From positions 319,077 to 383,076 of the forward strand of contig NZ_JBLFBO010000002.1 of NCBI RefSeq assembly GCF_047338595.1: a stretch of 64,000 nt of DNA, written 5' to 3'. Within the stretch, counting starts at the first letter, position 1; each line of letters begins with the position of its first letter. Position numbers and translations under genes: made by a program. The notes beneath the pieces are model-generated. The model worked only from the letters and a program-made list of their open reading frames with translations, was not told the origin of the DNA and ran no database searches. The DNA is from Nitrospira_D sp019636945. GTDB taxonomy: Bacteria; Nitrospirota; Nitrospiria; Nitrospirales; Nitrospiraceae. Of this stretch, positions 43,490 to 53,037 are shown one piece after another.

Positions 43490-43974
43490 GGAGCAGGAGC
43501 ACGCTTTACTACGCCGTTTGCCCTTCAAATACAGGGAAACGCTGTGAACGATGCTCTTCATGATTTCGGTTCCCATCACACTAACTACTACCCTGACAAT
43601 TATCTTATCCGTGATGAAGTGCAATCGACGGTCGCCTATCTCCCACCATCCCAGAAATAGGACTGCCAGGCAAAATTAAGACTCTTCCCCTGTTCACACA
43701 CTTATTTCTTTTACAGAACGGCGTGCGGAAGAATCCGTTACGTTGCAACCGGCCATCCCTGTTGGTGGTAAAGGCAGGGAACGGTTGGGAAACGCCGCCT
43801 TCCATTCCTTGCACAATGCAGCTCGATGCGTACTGGAGAGTGCCCGAACCGAACCGCTGTCCCCTACCTCTTTGGCTTCTACACCCCTCATAGGTGGCAT
43901 GGCGCATCCGGGCGGTTCTATTAGGCTTGTTCATAGAGGATGTACTGAATCCGATGGCAGGAGGAGGAGAACTC
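43490..43974. other. Spacer within the island
   Basis: About 480 bases with no gene that can be supported. Open frames here have no ribosome sites. The GGCAGGAGGAGGAG sequence at the right end is the ribosome site of the PilZ gene. Confidence 0.4.
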
Positions 43975-44331
43975 ATGAAACCCTACGCACTTCGAAATGA
44001 ATCACGGACTCCCGTGCAATTTCAGTTCTATTGCGTCACCGAAGACAGCATGATTGAGGGAATGGTGCGCGATCTTTCAGCGACAGGGGTGCGCGTGACC
44101 GTGAAGCACCCCATGCCTGTTGGAGTAGAGAAGCCCATTTTTATCACCTTGCAGGAAGGAGATAACTGTCATCACCTCCTTGTTCCTTCTGCCGTGGTGC
44201 GCTGGACGTACGGACACGAGGCCGGGTGGGAATTTGGGCAAATGGATGAATTAGACCGGGCGCACTTGACCCATTTCCTCCAACAGCGTGAGCATGAGGC
44301 TGTGGATTCAACCGCCTTCGAGGTGGTTTAG
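43975..44331 (+). CDS. PilZ-domain protein in the island
   Basis: A 118-residue PilZ-like protein starting MKPYALRNESRTPVQFQFYC, then VRDLSATGVRVTVKHPMPVG and VVRWTYGHEAGWEFGQMDEL. The DLSATG turn matches the D/NxSxxG motif; the RxxxR motif is weak (RNESRTPVQ), so c-di-GMP binding is unsure. The ribosome site is AGGAGGAGGAG. A different PilZ gene lies outside the island at 38264. Confidence 0.72.
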   Translation: MKPYALRNESRTPVQFQFYCVTEDSMIEGMVRDLSATGVRVTVKHPMPVGVEKPIFITLQEGDNCHHLLVPSAVVRWTYGHEAGWEFGQMDELDRAHLTHFLQQREHEAVDSTAFEVV

Positions 44332-44525
44332 GAAGAAGGGTCGCGAACCGTCAGCAGATATTAGATGCTCTAGGACTGGCTCTGGATACAAAAGCACGTT
44401 CGAGAACCCATCAGGATAACAAACATGATTTCGACCCGCTTCACCTACTTTCGAATATCGCCTTCGATGCAACGAGCGATCCCCTTTCTCTAGCAAGATC
44501 ACCACTCGCACGGAGGGCCTCCCCA

Positions 44526-44705
44526 ATGATGAACCGCCAAGAATTCACCAAATTCCTGAATGAGCTACGCGCAGCGTATGACCTCCCACCGAAGTTCGAG
44601 GAGGACTCCCTCATGGCCCCAAACGAGGACATGGATACCGATGAAGACGTTCTGACCGAGGAAGATTGTGCGAGCTTGCAGCAACGAGACACTACCCTTC
44701 ACTAA
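44526..44705 (+). CDS. Small acidic hypothetical protein
   Basis: A 59-residue frame: MMNRQEFTKFLNELRAAYDL, then PPKFEEDSLMAPNEDMDTDE and DVLTEEDCASLQQRDT. It is a short helix followed by an acidic tail. No strong ribosome site. Codon use and composition look coding, and it is followed 24 bases later by another small gene. Confidence 0.45.
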   Translation: MMNRQEFTKFLNELRAAYDLPPKFEEDSLMAPNEDMDTDEDVLTEEDCASLQQRDTTLH

Positions 44706-44729
44706 CGTGCCAGGAGAACCGACGACCCA

Positions 44730-45020
44730 ATGCTTGTGTATAAGCATCGCACAATCAAGCTCACTCCGAAGCGGCACAGTGACCACACGTGGAGTTGTGC
44801 CTATCGCATGATCGATATCAGCTCAACCGGCTGGAGGTTCCACACAGGACATGCTTACGGCAGTTTTGGATCACGCGAAGAGGCCGCACTGGCCGCTCTG
44901 GCGGAGGCGAAGGAGATCGTAGATGCCCTTGCACCCCTGACGCCTCGTCCAGGGCTGACTCTTCGCACAGTGCTTCGACATTACGAGAAGAGGATACGAA
45001 GATTCCTTGCGTGGTCATGA
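44730..45020 (+). CDS. Hypothetical protein, 96 residues
   Basis: Sequence begins MLVYKHRTIKLTPKRHSDHT, then WSCAYRMIDISSTGWRFHTG and GSFGSREEAALAALAEAKEI. It is a strand-rich first half with a helical second half, a layout seen in small mobile-element proteins of unknown function. AGGAGA lies 13 bases ahead. No family is recognised. Confidence 0.5.
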   Translation: MLVYKHRTIKLTPKRHSDHTWSCAYRMIDISSTGWRFHTGHAYGSFGSREEAALAALAEAKEIVDALAPLTPRPGLTLRTVLRHYEKRIRRFLAWS

Positions 45021-45496
45021 GGAGCGCTCGTGATGCCCAGCGGCTCCACTGAACCGGCCGGGCATTCTCTTCGCTTGCCAGCGATCGAATTTTCCTCCGC
45101 CGCCAGAACGTCGCTCCATCGGTTTCGCTTCATTACAGTTCCACCCTGGGCCCCTCGCGATCCGGACACTACGCCGCCTCATGCGGTACGCTTTGCAAGG
45201 AGGGTGGTCCATGAGGATCGCCCTCTTCAAACCACTGGGCCCCGAGGTTGATTGCTTGGGTACTCTGAGGGGTTTTGTATTTTGCCCGCCACTCCGACAA
45301 ATCGTGTCTGAGGTGAGCCCCCTGTTGCCCGAGACATCTTCCGTTATGGCACGAACTACTTATTATCCAGCCACCCTTGCAATGTATCATTCACAGGTAC
45401 TGTGCACGTTCTCTCGATAAGCGGCCTGACGCCAGTGTTCATGGGAGGCAAGTGAGGGAGCGTGAACGATCAGTTAATCGTCTCAAGGGCGTCCTG
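45021..45496. other. Spacer within the island
   Basis: About 475 bases. Open frames on either strand lack ribosome sites or recognisable content. Nothing else is seen. Confidence 0.35.
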
Positions 45497-45715
45497 CTAA
45501 TAGTAGCCAGGCTGGCTACGGCTATACGGATCACGTTGTGCCGCCGGTGGAGGTTCGTCGTAACGATGCGGTTGGCCCGGCTGCGATGATCCTATATTGA
45601 CGTTGTCGTAGCCAGGCGCGGGGCGTTGCCGACCCGACAAAGAATCATCGGCGCATCCGGAGACCATCGCACTCGCCAGAAGGGCAAAGGGCAGCGCGTA
45701 TAGAATACGAATCAT
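45497..45715 (-). CDS. Small lipoprotein
   Basis: A 72-residue lipoprotein: signal and lipobox LYALPFALLASAMVSGC, then a Pro-, Gln- and Tyr-rich tail with no fold apparent (PGYDNVNIGSSQPGQPHRYD). The ribosome site GAAGGAGATTTCGT is good. Function unknown. Confidence 0.65.
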   Translation of the reverse strand: MIRILYALPFALLASAMVSGCADDSLSGRQRPAPGYDNVNIGSSQPGQPHRYDEPPPAAQRDPYSRSQPGYY

Positions 45716-46169
45716 ACGAAATCTCCTTCGTCATTCTGAATGATTTTGAGAGCGTTCTCATCCGATCAGTCTGCTGTGCATGCACGATACCGTGACGGTT
45801 ACAATCCTTCTTCAACCTATGAAGAGTCAAGGGATCATTTGACCTCAGGATCGTTTGCCTTGCTTCCGTCACTCCCAGGGCGGTACAGGGCGAGGAGAGA
45901 TCCGTAACCCACACGTTCCCCTCGCACCTCAACCTTCCTTTTCATACTTCCAGCCTCGTAAGGAGTTCTCATGCCTTTGGAGAAGTACAATTTCTCGGCG
46001 TTGCGAGACAAACTTCCTGAGTAAGATGGCAGCTTCGGCAGTCCCCGACGAGAATCTCCGCGTGAAATCCTCTGTATCTGCTCACAGTCTTCAGGAACAT
46101 ATACAGAGACTATTGAAAGAGTCGGGGCCGCCCAGCCCACTGCAGGGGAAACGACATCTAAGCCAGGGC
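45716..46169. other. Spacer left of the IS30 element
   Basis: About 450 bases. A 17-codon frame at 45971-46024 (MPLEKYNFSALRDKLPE) follows AAGGAGTTCTC, a good ribosome site; it may be the start of a gene that the IS30 insertion or earlier decay has removed. Nothing else can be supported. Confidence 0.35.
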
Positions 46170-47237
46170 GGTTTCACGTTCCAAGTGCAACGGGTGAATG
46201 ATGGCGCAGCTGCGCATAGACTTCCAGGGGCGTGGCAAAGTCGAGACATTTTCTCGGGCGCGTATTCAGGCGATGGGCGATGGCATTCAGCTCACGCTGC
46301 GTATAGGTGGACAGGTCCGTGCCCTTGGGCAGGTACTGACGCAGCAGGCCATTGGTATTCTCGTTGGTGCCACGTCGCCACGGGGCATGCGGATCGGCAA
46401 AGAAGATCTGGATCGAGAGTCGCTGGGCCAGCTGCTCGTGCTTGGCCATCTCGTTGCCCCGATCGTAGGTCAGCGTGTTCCGCAACGGGACGGGCACCTG
46501 TCGGAGCTTCTTGGTGAAGCCTCGGTAGGCACTGGCGGCATCCGTGCCGTCCATTCTGGCCAGCAGCACCAACCGCGTGGTCCGTTCCACCAGGGTACCC
46601 ACAGCCGAGCCAGTGCGAGCGCCTTTCAGCGGGTCGCCTTCCCAGTGGCCGGGTACCGTGCGGGTCGCCACCTCGGCAGGGCGTTCAGCCAGCGGCGTCA
46701 TGTTGGGAAGCTGGCCCCGGCGATCCGTTCCACGCGCCCGAGGTCGCCGCGTTTTGCGCGCCTGACATAGGGCTGTGAGCAATTCGGTGCGCAACGTCCC
46801 TCGCGGGAGCACAGACAGGCCAGCATAGGTGGTTTCAGGCGACAGCTGTTTGCGCATATCATCAGGATACGCGCGTCGCAGGCGTCCGGCAATCTGCTCG
46901 GACGAGTGGCCCTCCCGGAGCTGGCGCTGGACGTACGCCTACAGCCAGGGATCACGGAGTTTCCGGAGGCGCCGTGGCTGCCGCGCTCGCGCCGACGCCA
47001 GTGTGTGCGCCGTGCAGGCTCGATACGGTCTCTGCCCGGCGTTGCGGGCCATCTCGCGGCTGACGGTGCTGGGATCTCGTCCCAATACCCTTGCCATCTG
47101 CCGCAACGAATGGCCGGCGGCGAGGCCTAGGGTCAAGGTTGCACGTTCTTCGGCACTCAGGTGTCTGTAGGAGCTGGTTCGCATAGCAACACCGTAGCCC
47201 ATCAGGGCTGGTAGTGTTGCACTTGGAGTTAGAACTC
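46170..47237 (-). mobile_element. IS30-family element
   Basis: About 1068 bp bounded by imperfect 22-bp inverted repeats sharing TCCAAGTGCAAC (46180-46191) and GTTGCACTTGGA (47216-47227). It encodes one transposase on the minus strand. The outer limits are estimated from the repeats and could be off by a few bases; no target duplication was established. Confidence 0.75.
46174..47202 (-). pseudogene. IS30-family transposase with one amber codon
   Basis: A single frame of 342 sense codons broken by one TAG at 46939-46941. Upstream part: HLSAEERATLTLGLAAGHSL and LGRDPSTVSREMARNAGQRP, the helix-turn-helix. Downstream part: the DDE domain with TVPGHWEGDPLKG (Asp), LTYDRGNEMAKHEQLAQRLS (Asp) and PWRRGTNENTNGLLRQYLPK (Glu). 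The stop falls after LRKLRDPWL and before AYVQRQLREGHSSEQIAGRL; relatives have Trp or another residue there, so TGG to TAG is likely. The rest is intact, so the lesion may be recent. Confidence 0.88.
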
Positions 47238-47727
47238 AAGCAGCTTGGAATGTCTAAAGACTGCTCAGCTGTCCTGCGGCTAGGGGTCCGTTCCCATTTT
47301 GGGACGCGGTGGAAGCCAGGGAACCCGGCTGGTATTGGGGAGTGGTTGTGGAAGCATTTTATTAGACCCACTGACGCGGCCCAGCTGTCTGATGGCCTTA
47401 CCCGTGCGCTTGGCAACCAGATGGGGCTTTGGGTGCGTCTTTCTAGGCATGCTGCCATTATAGCATGGGACAAGTACCGGGGTGAGAGGGCTAGAGCGAC
47501 TCAACTCGTGTGGTGAGAGATTTTCGCGCCTCACGCCTGGCCCTTCATGCCAACGGACGCACCCCTCGTTACCCGTATTGCTTGATGGAGAATTTCTTCA
47601 TCCGGGCTGTGCCATCCTGATCGGCCCTTGTGCGAGCCAGTACCGCCGGTGACGTACTCGTCCTAAAAAACGTTGCTTGGTTTAATCCGAGTGACCCCCG
47701 AGACTCCAGTGCGGTTGTTCAGTTTCT
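47238..47727. other. Spacer within the island
   Basis: About 490 bases. A 47280-47534 minus-strand frame contains an ATG right after a TATAAT-like box, but no ribosome site and no familiar protein. No gene is called. Confidence 0.35.
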
Positions 47728-47919
47728 TCATCCGGCAGCATTCTCGACGGGCCAACGGTCGTAGACGGAATCGGTAGAGTGCCGAGGGTCGATTCGGCCA
47801 CGCCGTTGAACGGTCACACACCACGCGTATGCCTGAGAGTTCGCGTGGTCAATGCGGTAGCTGTGTAATATGGCCACGGCCGTCACGCCAGAGATCACAT
47901 CAAATTCCGATGACAGCAC
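47728..47919 (-). CDS. Possible 63-residue hypothetical protein
   Basis: From GTG 47919, one base after the stop of the 103-residue gene, the frame reads SSEFDVISGVTAVAILHSYR, then HANSQAYAWCVTVQRRGRID. The HANSQAYAW stretch recalls small mobile-element proteins. The placement suggests coupled translation, but there is no ribosome site, so this is a weak call. Confidence 0.35.
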   Translation of the reverse strand: MLSSEFDVISGVTAVAILHSYRIDHANSQAYAWCVTVQRRGRIDPRHSTDSVYDRWPVENAAG

Positions 47920-47920
47920 G

Positions 47921-48232
47921 TTACGAAAGATTCTTTTCTTCGACGGTGATGTCCCAATACTTTGAAACCTGTATCCGCTTACCCGGATTCGCATGGACCT
48001 TCTTGATAACCTTCTCTTCGACGAATCCTTGCAGCGCTTCAGGGGACATGCTGCGATCCGCTAAGAACTCGCTGTTCATGACCAGCAGCCAAGATAGCTT
48101 GCGCTCGCTATTGTGAAAGGTAAATGTTGGCCTGATCGTCTGACTGAACCTCACGTCGACGAACTGCTGTTCGAGACAGGTCTGTATGATCTGAACTTTT
48201 ATCGGGTCACTTCCACATTTGTTACTATCCAT
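47921..48232 (-). CDS. Hypothetical protein coupled to module copy 2 receiver
   Basis: A 103-residue protein starting MDSNKCGSDPIKVQIIQTCL. It continues FTFHNSERKLSWLLVMNSEF and ends VEEKVIKKVHANPGKRIQVS, KYWDITVEEKNLS. It is a mixed strand/helix protein with no recognised family. The start (ATG 48232) overlaps the receiver stop by eight bases and has GGAGAACACC ahead. No counterpart follows the copy 1 receiver. Confidence 0.6.
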   Translation of the reverse strand: MDSNKCGSDPIKVQIIQTCLEQQFVDVRFSQTIRPTFTFHNSERKLSWLLVMNSEFLADRSMSPEALQGFVEEKVIKKVHANPGKRIQVSKYWDITVEEKNLS

Positions 48233-48686
48233 GGTGTTCTCCATTACGCGACTCAGCAATCATGACCTTATGCTTGTCCCGAGACTCGTCGGGCAGCGTC
48301 GAGACTTCCTTTCGTTGAGGGCGCTGTGAGTGTTGTAATTCATACTGCACGGCGTGGAGCAGTATCGCAAGATCGAGCGGTTTCCCAAAGGTTTGTCGAG
48401 CACCGAGAGCCCGAGCCTGTTGAAGCTCGTCTCCCGATCGGCCGCTCATGGCGATAACCTTCACGTTCAAGAACGCGTGGGTTAATTCCACGATCAGCTC
48501 CAAGCCATTCATCTCGGGCATCTCGAGATCCGTGAGGACCAAGTCCATCGGCTGGGCATGGAACTGTTCGAGCCCCTGCCGCCCATTGGCGGCCTCAAAG
48601 ACCTGATAGCCCGCATCCTCAAGGACTCGGGCCAGTAGCATGCGCACGGATGCGTCGTCTTCAATGATCAGGATCGTACCTGCCAT
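48225..48686 (-). CDS. Single-domain response regulator, module copy 2
   Basis: A 153-residue receiver: ILIIEDDASVRMLLARVLED, then LVLTDLEMPEMNGLELIVEL, then VIAMSGRSGDE and FGKPLDLAILLHAVQYELQH. After the receiver there are about 30 extra polar residues absent from copy 1 at 40460. The receiver parts match closely throughout. It follows the zinc-ribbon gene 48738 with a 51-base gap and is translated into the 103-residue gene. Confidence 0.85.
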   Translation of the reverse strand: MAGTILIIEDDASVRMLLARVLEDAGYQVFEAANGRQGLEQFHAQPMDLVLTDLEMPEMNGLELIVELTHAFLNVKVIAMSGRSGDELQQARALGARQTFGKPLDLAILLHAVQYELQHSQRPQRKEVSTLPDESRDKHKVMIAESRNGEHHG

Positions 48687-48737
48687 GATTCACTGGCCCC
48701 TCTTGATGTGGAGTCTCCGCCTACTCACCCAACTCGT

Positions 48738-48986
48738 TTAGGCCGCCAGTGATTCAATGTCCTCGGATTCCCAGGACACCCCGAAAGCCTCTTGGAGCAT
48801 CCCAGTGGCCGGGCTGACCGCCACCGGATTGGCATACAGCTCGCGGTAGTGCTGCAACACCGCGTCATCCCGATGGCCACAATTAACGCAGCGCCAGCTG
48901 AAGCTCCACATCTCGCCATAGTCCCCTTCCAGGTCAATCATATGTTCTTCCAGCATCAAGCCTTGGCACCGTGTACAGGTCGTCAT
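48738..48986 (-). CDS. Zinc-ribbon small protein, module copy 2
   Basis: An 82-residue protein: MTTCTRCQGLMLEEHMIDLE, then SWRCVNCGHRDDAVLQHYRE, ending WESEDIESLAA. The CxxC...CxxC ribbon and most residues match copy 1 at 40873. ATG 48986 has GGAGGGATGCC ahead. It starts the second zinc-ribbon/receiver unit. Confidence 0.8.
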   Translation of the reverse strand: MTTCTRCQGLMLEEHMIDLEGDYGEMWSFSWRCVNCGHRDDAVLQHYRELYANPVAVSPATGMLQEAFGVSWESEDIESLAA

Positions 48987-49048
48987 GGCATCCCTCCGTG
49001 TGGTGATCGCATCGCGCATGAGACAACCGTATCAGGGATGACGATTTG

Positions 49049-49083
49049 GACTAGATCTGAACGAGGTACGTCGAAAGAGGGGG
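49049..49083 (-). promoter_or_regulatory. Conserved upstream element of module copy 2
   Basis: GACTAGATCTGAACGAGGTA followed by CGTCGAAAGAGGGGG matches the element at 41175-41208 with few changes. It lies 63 bases ahead of the zinc-ribbon start, the same distance as in copy 1. Confidence 0.6.
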
Positions 49084-49283
49084 AGAAGCAGTTCCATAGG
49101 GTTAGGAACAGAGGAAGCTACTTGCCTTACCGGGACCTGGGCGACTACACGCCTCTTACGGATCATGACCCGCGCTTCATGATACTGTCGCTTCTGGAGG
49201 CAACAGTCAGCCTCATGAACCGATCGGGGGCGTTACCTGGGCGCCCTGCCTCCTCTCCTCACCAGGACCCGACAGGAGGGGAC

Positions 49284-49547
49284 ATGCCTTCTAAGGCAAG
49301 AGTCTTGTCTCAATCCAAAGCTTCAGCCTATCTCGCAAATCGACAGACTCGCAGCACCAAGCTATACAACCTTCGTCAGCGGATGCGGTTAGCTGGCCAG
49401 AAGCTACCCGTCTTGGGTCAGGTAAATCATGAGTTACGACTCCTTAGATGCGTGAGACTGCATTCGGGAGTTGCAAGGGCGAAAGATCTTTTTAAAGAAC
49501 TAAGTGGCAAGGCCATTTCTTCACGCGAAATTTTGAGCGTGCTATGA
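49284..49547 (+). CDS. Small basic hypothetical protein
   Basis: An 87-residue protein behind GACAGGAGGGGACATG, a strong ribosome site. It reads MPSKARVLSQSKASAYLANR, then TKLYNLRQRMRLAGQKLPVL and VARAKDLFKELSGKAISSRE. It is basic and helical, possibly nucleic-acid binding. No family is recognised. An open frame extends upstream to 48792, but that part is antisense to the zinc-ribbon gene. Confidence 0.6.
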   Translation: MPSKARVLSQSKASAYLANRQTRSTKLYNLRQRMRLAGQKLPVLGQVNHELRLLRCVRLHSGVARAKDLFKELSGKAISSREILSVL

Positions 49548-49702
49548 GGCAGCCAACCTCCCTACAGGAACGTGTTTCTTCATCACTGTCGATGGGCTCT
49601 TGCGGCAGAACAGTACTACGATGCACGAGAACAAAGAAGGCAGGCTGATTTTGTGAAGGGAGAACTCAAACGACTAAAAAGCCCGATCGCGGACGTTTTG
49701 AA

Positions 49703-50089
49703 GTGCTCCTGCTTCCTCAAGCAATGAGGGATTCACTCAAAAGCGAGAGCACGGAAATTGAATCTGAATTGGATGCATTCAGATCTTATCTCGCTGAGAA
49801 TCCTTCTACAATTCCTCATCCATTTACAGCCACACCCTGTGATCCCGATGATGAAGATCCTCCCAAACGACGCCACAAAGGTAGTGATTGGTCTCGTCAT
49901 GGCTTTTGGGCGCCTGTGATTGTTGCCCTCTACTCAATCTGGAAGAAAGCGGGACAGACTGACTACCGAGCATTCAAGGACATCGCTCGCCTTCTCTCCC
50001 TGATGTTTCCGCCCTTTCCCGACAAGCAAACGGGAATGAACGTGGTAAAACGACGCTTCTATCATTCACGCCATTCTACCGGTCAATAA
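49703..50089 (+). CDS. Hypothetical protein near the integrase remnant
   Basis: Up to 128 residues from GTG 49703, or 121 from ATG 49724. An acidic helix (SLKSESTEIESELDAFRSYL) is followed by a Pro/Asp-rich link and RHGFWAPVIVALYSIWKKAG. No ribosome site is evident and no family is recognised. It lies between the zinc-ribbon/receiver unit and the integrase. Confidence 0.45.
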   Translation: MLLLPQAMRDSLKSESTEIESELDAFRSYLAENPSTIPHPFTATPCDPDDEDPPKRRHKGSDWSRHGFWAPVIVALYSIWKKAGQTDYRAFKDIARLLSLMFPPFPDKQTGMNVVKRRFYHSRHSTGQ

Positions 50090-50194
50090 GCGCTAACCCG
50101 TCGCACTCTGAGAGGTATTTCCTGCCCCTCAATTCAGTGTCATTCAGATGCAGTTGCACCCATCGACGCCTGTCGTGTTTCGCCGTACAACAGC

Positions 50195-50835
<641 letters not shown>

Positions 50836-50900
50836 AACCAGTCTCAACATGAATCATGTTCCGGCAAGACTTGTCAAGGTTGAGGAAGTGATCAAGAGCA

Positions 50901-51401
50901 CTATAGTCGTGCCAGAATCTCATCGGCCACTTGCGAGACGGACTTTCCCTCCGTCTCAATCACATGATCAGCCGCTGCTTGATACTTCGGAGCACGCTCT
51001 CGCAACACATCTTGGATTTCATCAATAAAGGACTTGGTGCCGGTAAGAGACGGTCGTTGCGTGTCGGACCCAATTCGCTTGGCAATGGTCTCCACTGACG
51101 CCGTCAGCCAGAACAGCTTTCCCGTGCGTTTCAGCATATCGACATTCTGTGGTCGAAGAATGGCACCGCCACCGGTATCGAGCACCAACCCGTCCTTACC
51201 GGCGAGCCCCTGGCACATCTTGGTTTCTAGATCGCGAAAGTACTCCCAGCCATATTGTTCAACGATCTGCGGAATGGTTTGCCCTGCCAACTTTACAATC
51301 TCGGTATCGGTAGAGAGCAATTCGCAACCGAGACGAACGGCTACAACCTTTCCGACCGTACTCTTCCCCGTACCACGATAGCCAATCAGCACCACGTTCA
51401 T
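50901..51401 (-). CDS. aroK: Shikimate kinase
   Basis: A 166-residue P-loop kinase that makes shikimate 3-phosphate in aromatic amino acid synthesis. Walker A: VLIGYRGTGKSTVGKVVAVR. Shikimate-binding residues lie in LLSTDTEIV, YFRDLETKM and DTGGGAIL. The lid is DTQRPSL. The ATG at 51401 overlaps the aroE stop by four bases; frames further upstream fall in aroE. Confidence 0.94.
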   Translation of the reverse strand: MNVVLIGYRGTGKSTVGKVVAVRLGCELLSTDTEIVKLAGQTIPQIVEQYGWEYFRDLETKMCQGLAGKDGLVLDTGGGAILRPQNVDMLKRTGKLFWLTASVETIAKRIGSDTQRPSLTGTKSFIDEIQDVLRERAPKYQAAADHVIETEGKSVSQVADEILARL

Positions 51402-52252
51402 TGGAAATGCGACTCCAAGACCGCGCGCATGACCGCAACCGGAGCTGTTTGATTGGTCCAAAGCTCAAATTGCGTGACGGCCTGATTGAGAAACATTTCT
51501 AGCCCAGGAATCGTCTTGCACCCCGCGCGTTTGGCATCTTTCAGTAACTGCGTTTCCCGCGGGTTATAGACGATATCCATGACAGCGAGCCCCGCGTGGA
51601 GAAGCGACGCAGGGACACAAGTCATATCGGCTTTGGGAGACATACCGACCGGAGTGCAATGAATCAGGACGTGCGCGTCAGGAAGAACCCGACGCAGAGC
51701 GGCCTCATCGAGATAAGAATCCTCTACTGTGACCGCTGTCGTGGGACGAATGTCCTCGGCTAAGCGCGTCCGCTCCAGCTCTTCAATTCCCAGCAACGTC
51801 AACTGTTCCGCGCCGGACTCCTCCGCCAATGCGAAGGCGATTGCTCGTGCCGCTCCCCCTGAGCCAAGCACTACGATGTGTCGGCCCGTCAGCTCGATTC
51901 CGCCTTCACGTAGTGCCCGCAATGCACCAGTCGCATCAGTGTTGTGCCCGGTCAACTTGCCCTTTTCCGCCACAATGGTATTGATTGCCCCTATCCGCTT
52001 GGCGGTCGGCTCCACATGATCAAGAAACTGCATCGCCGCCACCTTGTGAGGAATTGTCACGCTCGCCCCTCGGAAATTTCCTAGAGCACGAAGTCCCTTG
52101 ATGGCATCACCGATCGCTTCCACTTGCCAGGCCAGATAGACAAAGTTGAGCCCTAATGCACGAAACGCCGCATTATGGATGGCAGGCGACAAAGAATGGC
52201 CGACTGGATTGCCAATCACCCCGCAAAACTGGGTTTGAGCATCAATATCCAT
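51398..52252 (-). CDS. aroE: Shikimate dehydrogenase
   Basis: A 284-residue NADPH-dependent enzyme reducing 3-dehydroshikimate. Marks: GVIGNPVGHSLSPAIHNAAF, the catalytic Lys in VTIPHKVAAMQFLD, the Asp in GHNTDATGALRAL, the nucleotide loop VVLGSGGAARAIAFAL and the closing GLEMFLNQAVTQFELWT. ATG 52252 has AGGGGC ahead; an ATG five codons earlier is possible. It is cotranscribed with the SDR gene and aroK. Confidence 0.94.
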   Translation of the reverse strand: MDIDAQTQFCGVIGNPVGHSLSPAIHNAAFRALGLNFVYLAWQVEAIGDAIKGLRALGNFRGASVTIPHKVAAMQFLDHVEPTAKRIGAINTIVAEKGKLTGHNTDATGALRALREGGIELTGRHIVVLGSGGAARAIAFALAEESGAEQLTLLGIEELERTRLAEDIRPTTAVTVEDSYLDEAALRRVLPDAHVLIHCTPVGMSPKADMTCVPASLLHAGLAVMDIVYNPRETQLLKDAKRAGCKTIPGLEMFLNQAVTQFELWTNQTAPVAVMRAVLESHFQ

Positions 52253-52275
52253 TCTTGCCCCTATCATCGCACCGA

Positions 52276-53037
52276 CTACCCTTTGTAGACCGTCATCCCG
52301 CCATCAATCGTGAATGTTCCCCCAGTCACCCATACAGCCTCGTCAGACGCCAGGTATAACACCATGCTGGCAACTTCCTCGGGAGTCCCGGCACGGCGAA
52401 TGGCATATTGCGAAAGTAGCGACTGGAGCATCTCCGGATTCGCCATAAGCGGTGCCGCCATAGGAGTATTGATCAGAGCAGGATTGACCACATTGCACCG
52501 GATCCCGTCTTTGGCATAATCGATGGCCAACGCCCTCGTGAGCGCATCAAGTCCTCCTTTGGACGCGGTGTAGGCTGATAACCCAGAGATACCGACCAAA
52601 CTGGCAACAGATGAAATGTTCACAATGGCGCCACGCCCTTGTTTCAACATCTGGGGAACAATCGCCCGGGTCATTCGAAACACACCAGTCAAATTGATAT
52701 CCAAGACCATGCTCCATGTCGCATCGTCGGTCTCATGCAACCGCTTGCCAAAATCACCGAGCCCCGCATTGTTCACGAGAATATCAATTCGACCGAAGCT
52801 ATCGACGGTTTTCCTGACCACATCTTGCACATGCTTCTCGTCCGTGACCGACCCGGCTACAGCCAGGACCTTCCCGTTGCCCTGCTGAAGGATCTTCACC
52901 ACCCGATCCAACTCCGATTGCCGGCGCCCGGTGACCACCACTGACGCCCCTTCATCGGCAAAACGTTTCGCGATTGCTTCGCCGATCCCGGCGTTCCCTC
53001 CGGTCACCACAGCGACCTTGCCGTTTAACCTGTTCAT
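52276..53037 (-). CDS. Short-chain dehydrogenase/reductase
   Basis: A 253-residue classical SDR. NAD(P) motif GGNAGIGEAIAKRFADEGAS, then NNAGLGDFGKRL, the catalytic Ser in VNISSVASLVGISG and the YTASKGG Tyr/Lys pair. The ending SDEAVWVTGGTFTIDGGMTV is typical of FabG-like and glucose-dehydrogenase-like SDRs. The Arg in TGRRQSELDR suggests NADPH preference. The substrate is not known. It overlaps trmI by four bases. Confidence 0.9.
   Translation of the reverse strand: MNRLNGKVAVVTGGNAGIGEAIAKRFADEGASVVVTGRRQSELDRVVKILQQGNGKVLAVAGSVTDEKHVQDVVRKTVDSFGRIDILVNNAGLGDFGKRLHETDDATWSMVLDINLTGVFRMTRAIVPQMLKQGRGAIVNISSVASLVGISGLSAYTASKGGLDALTRALAIDYAKDGIRCNVVNPALINTPMAAPLMANPEMLQSLLSQYAIRRAGTPEEVASMVLYLASDEAVWVTGGTFTIDGGMTVYKG

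Noticed and set aside
45855..46769. Plus-strand open frames of about 190-220 codons
   Set aside because: They are mirror frames of the IS30 transposase, which has clear DDE motifs on the minus strand.
48792..49283. Plus-strand frame running into the 87-residue gene
   Set aside because: Its first part is antisense to the zinc-ribbon protein; the strong ribosome site at 49272-49281 sets the real start.
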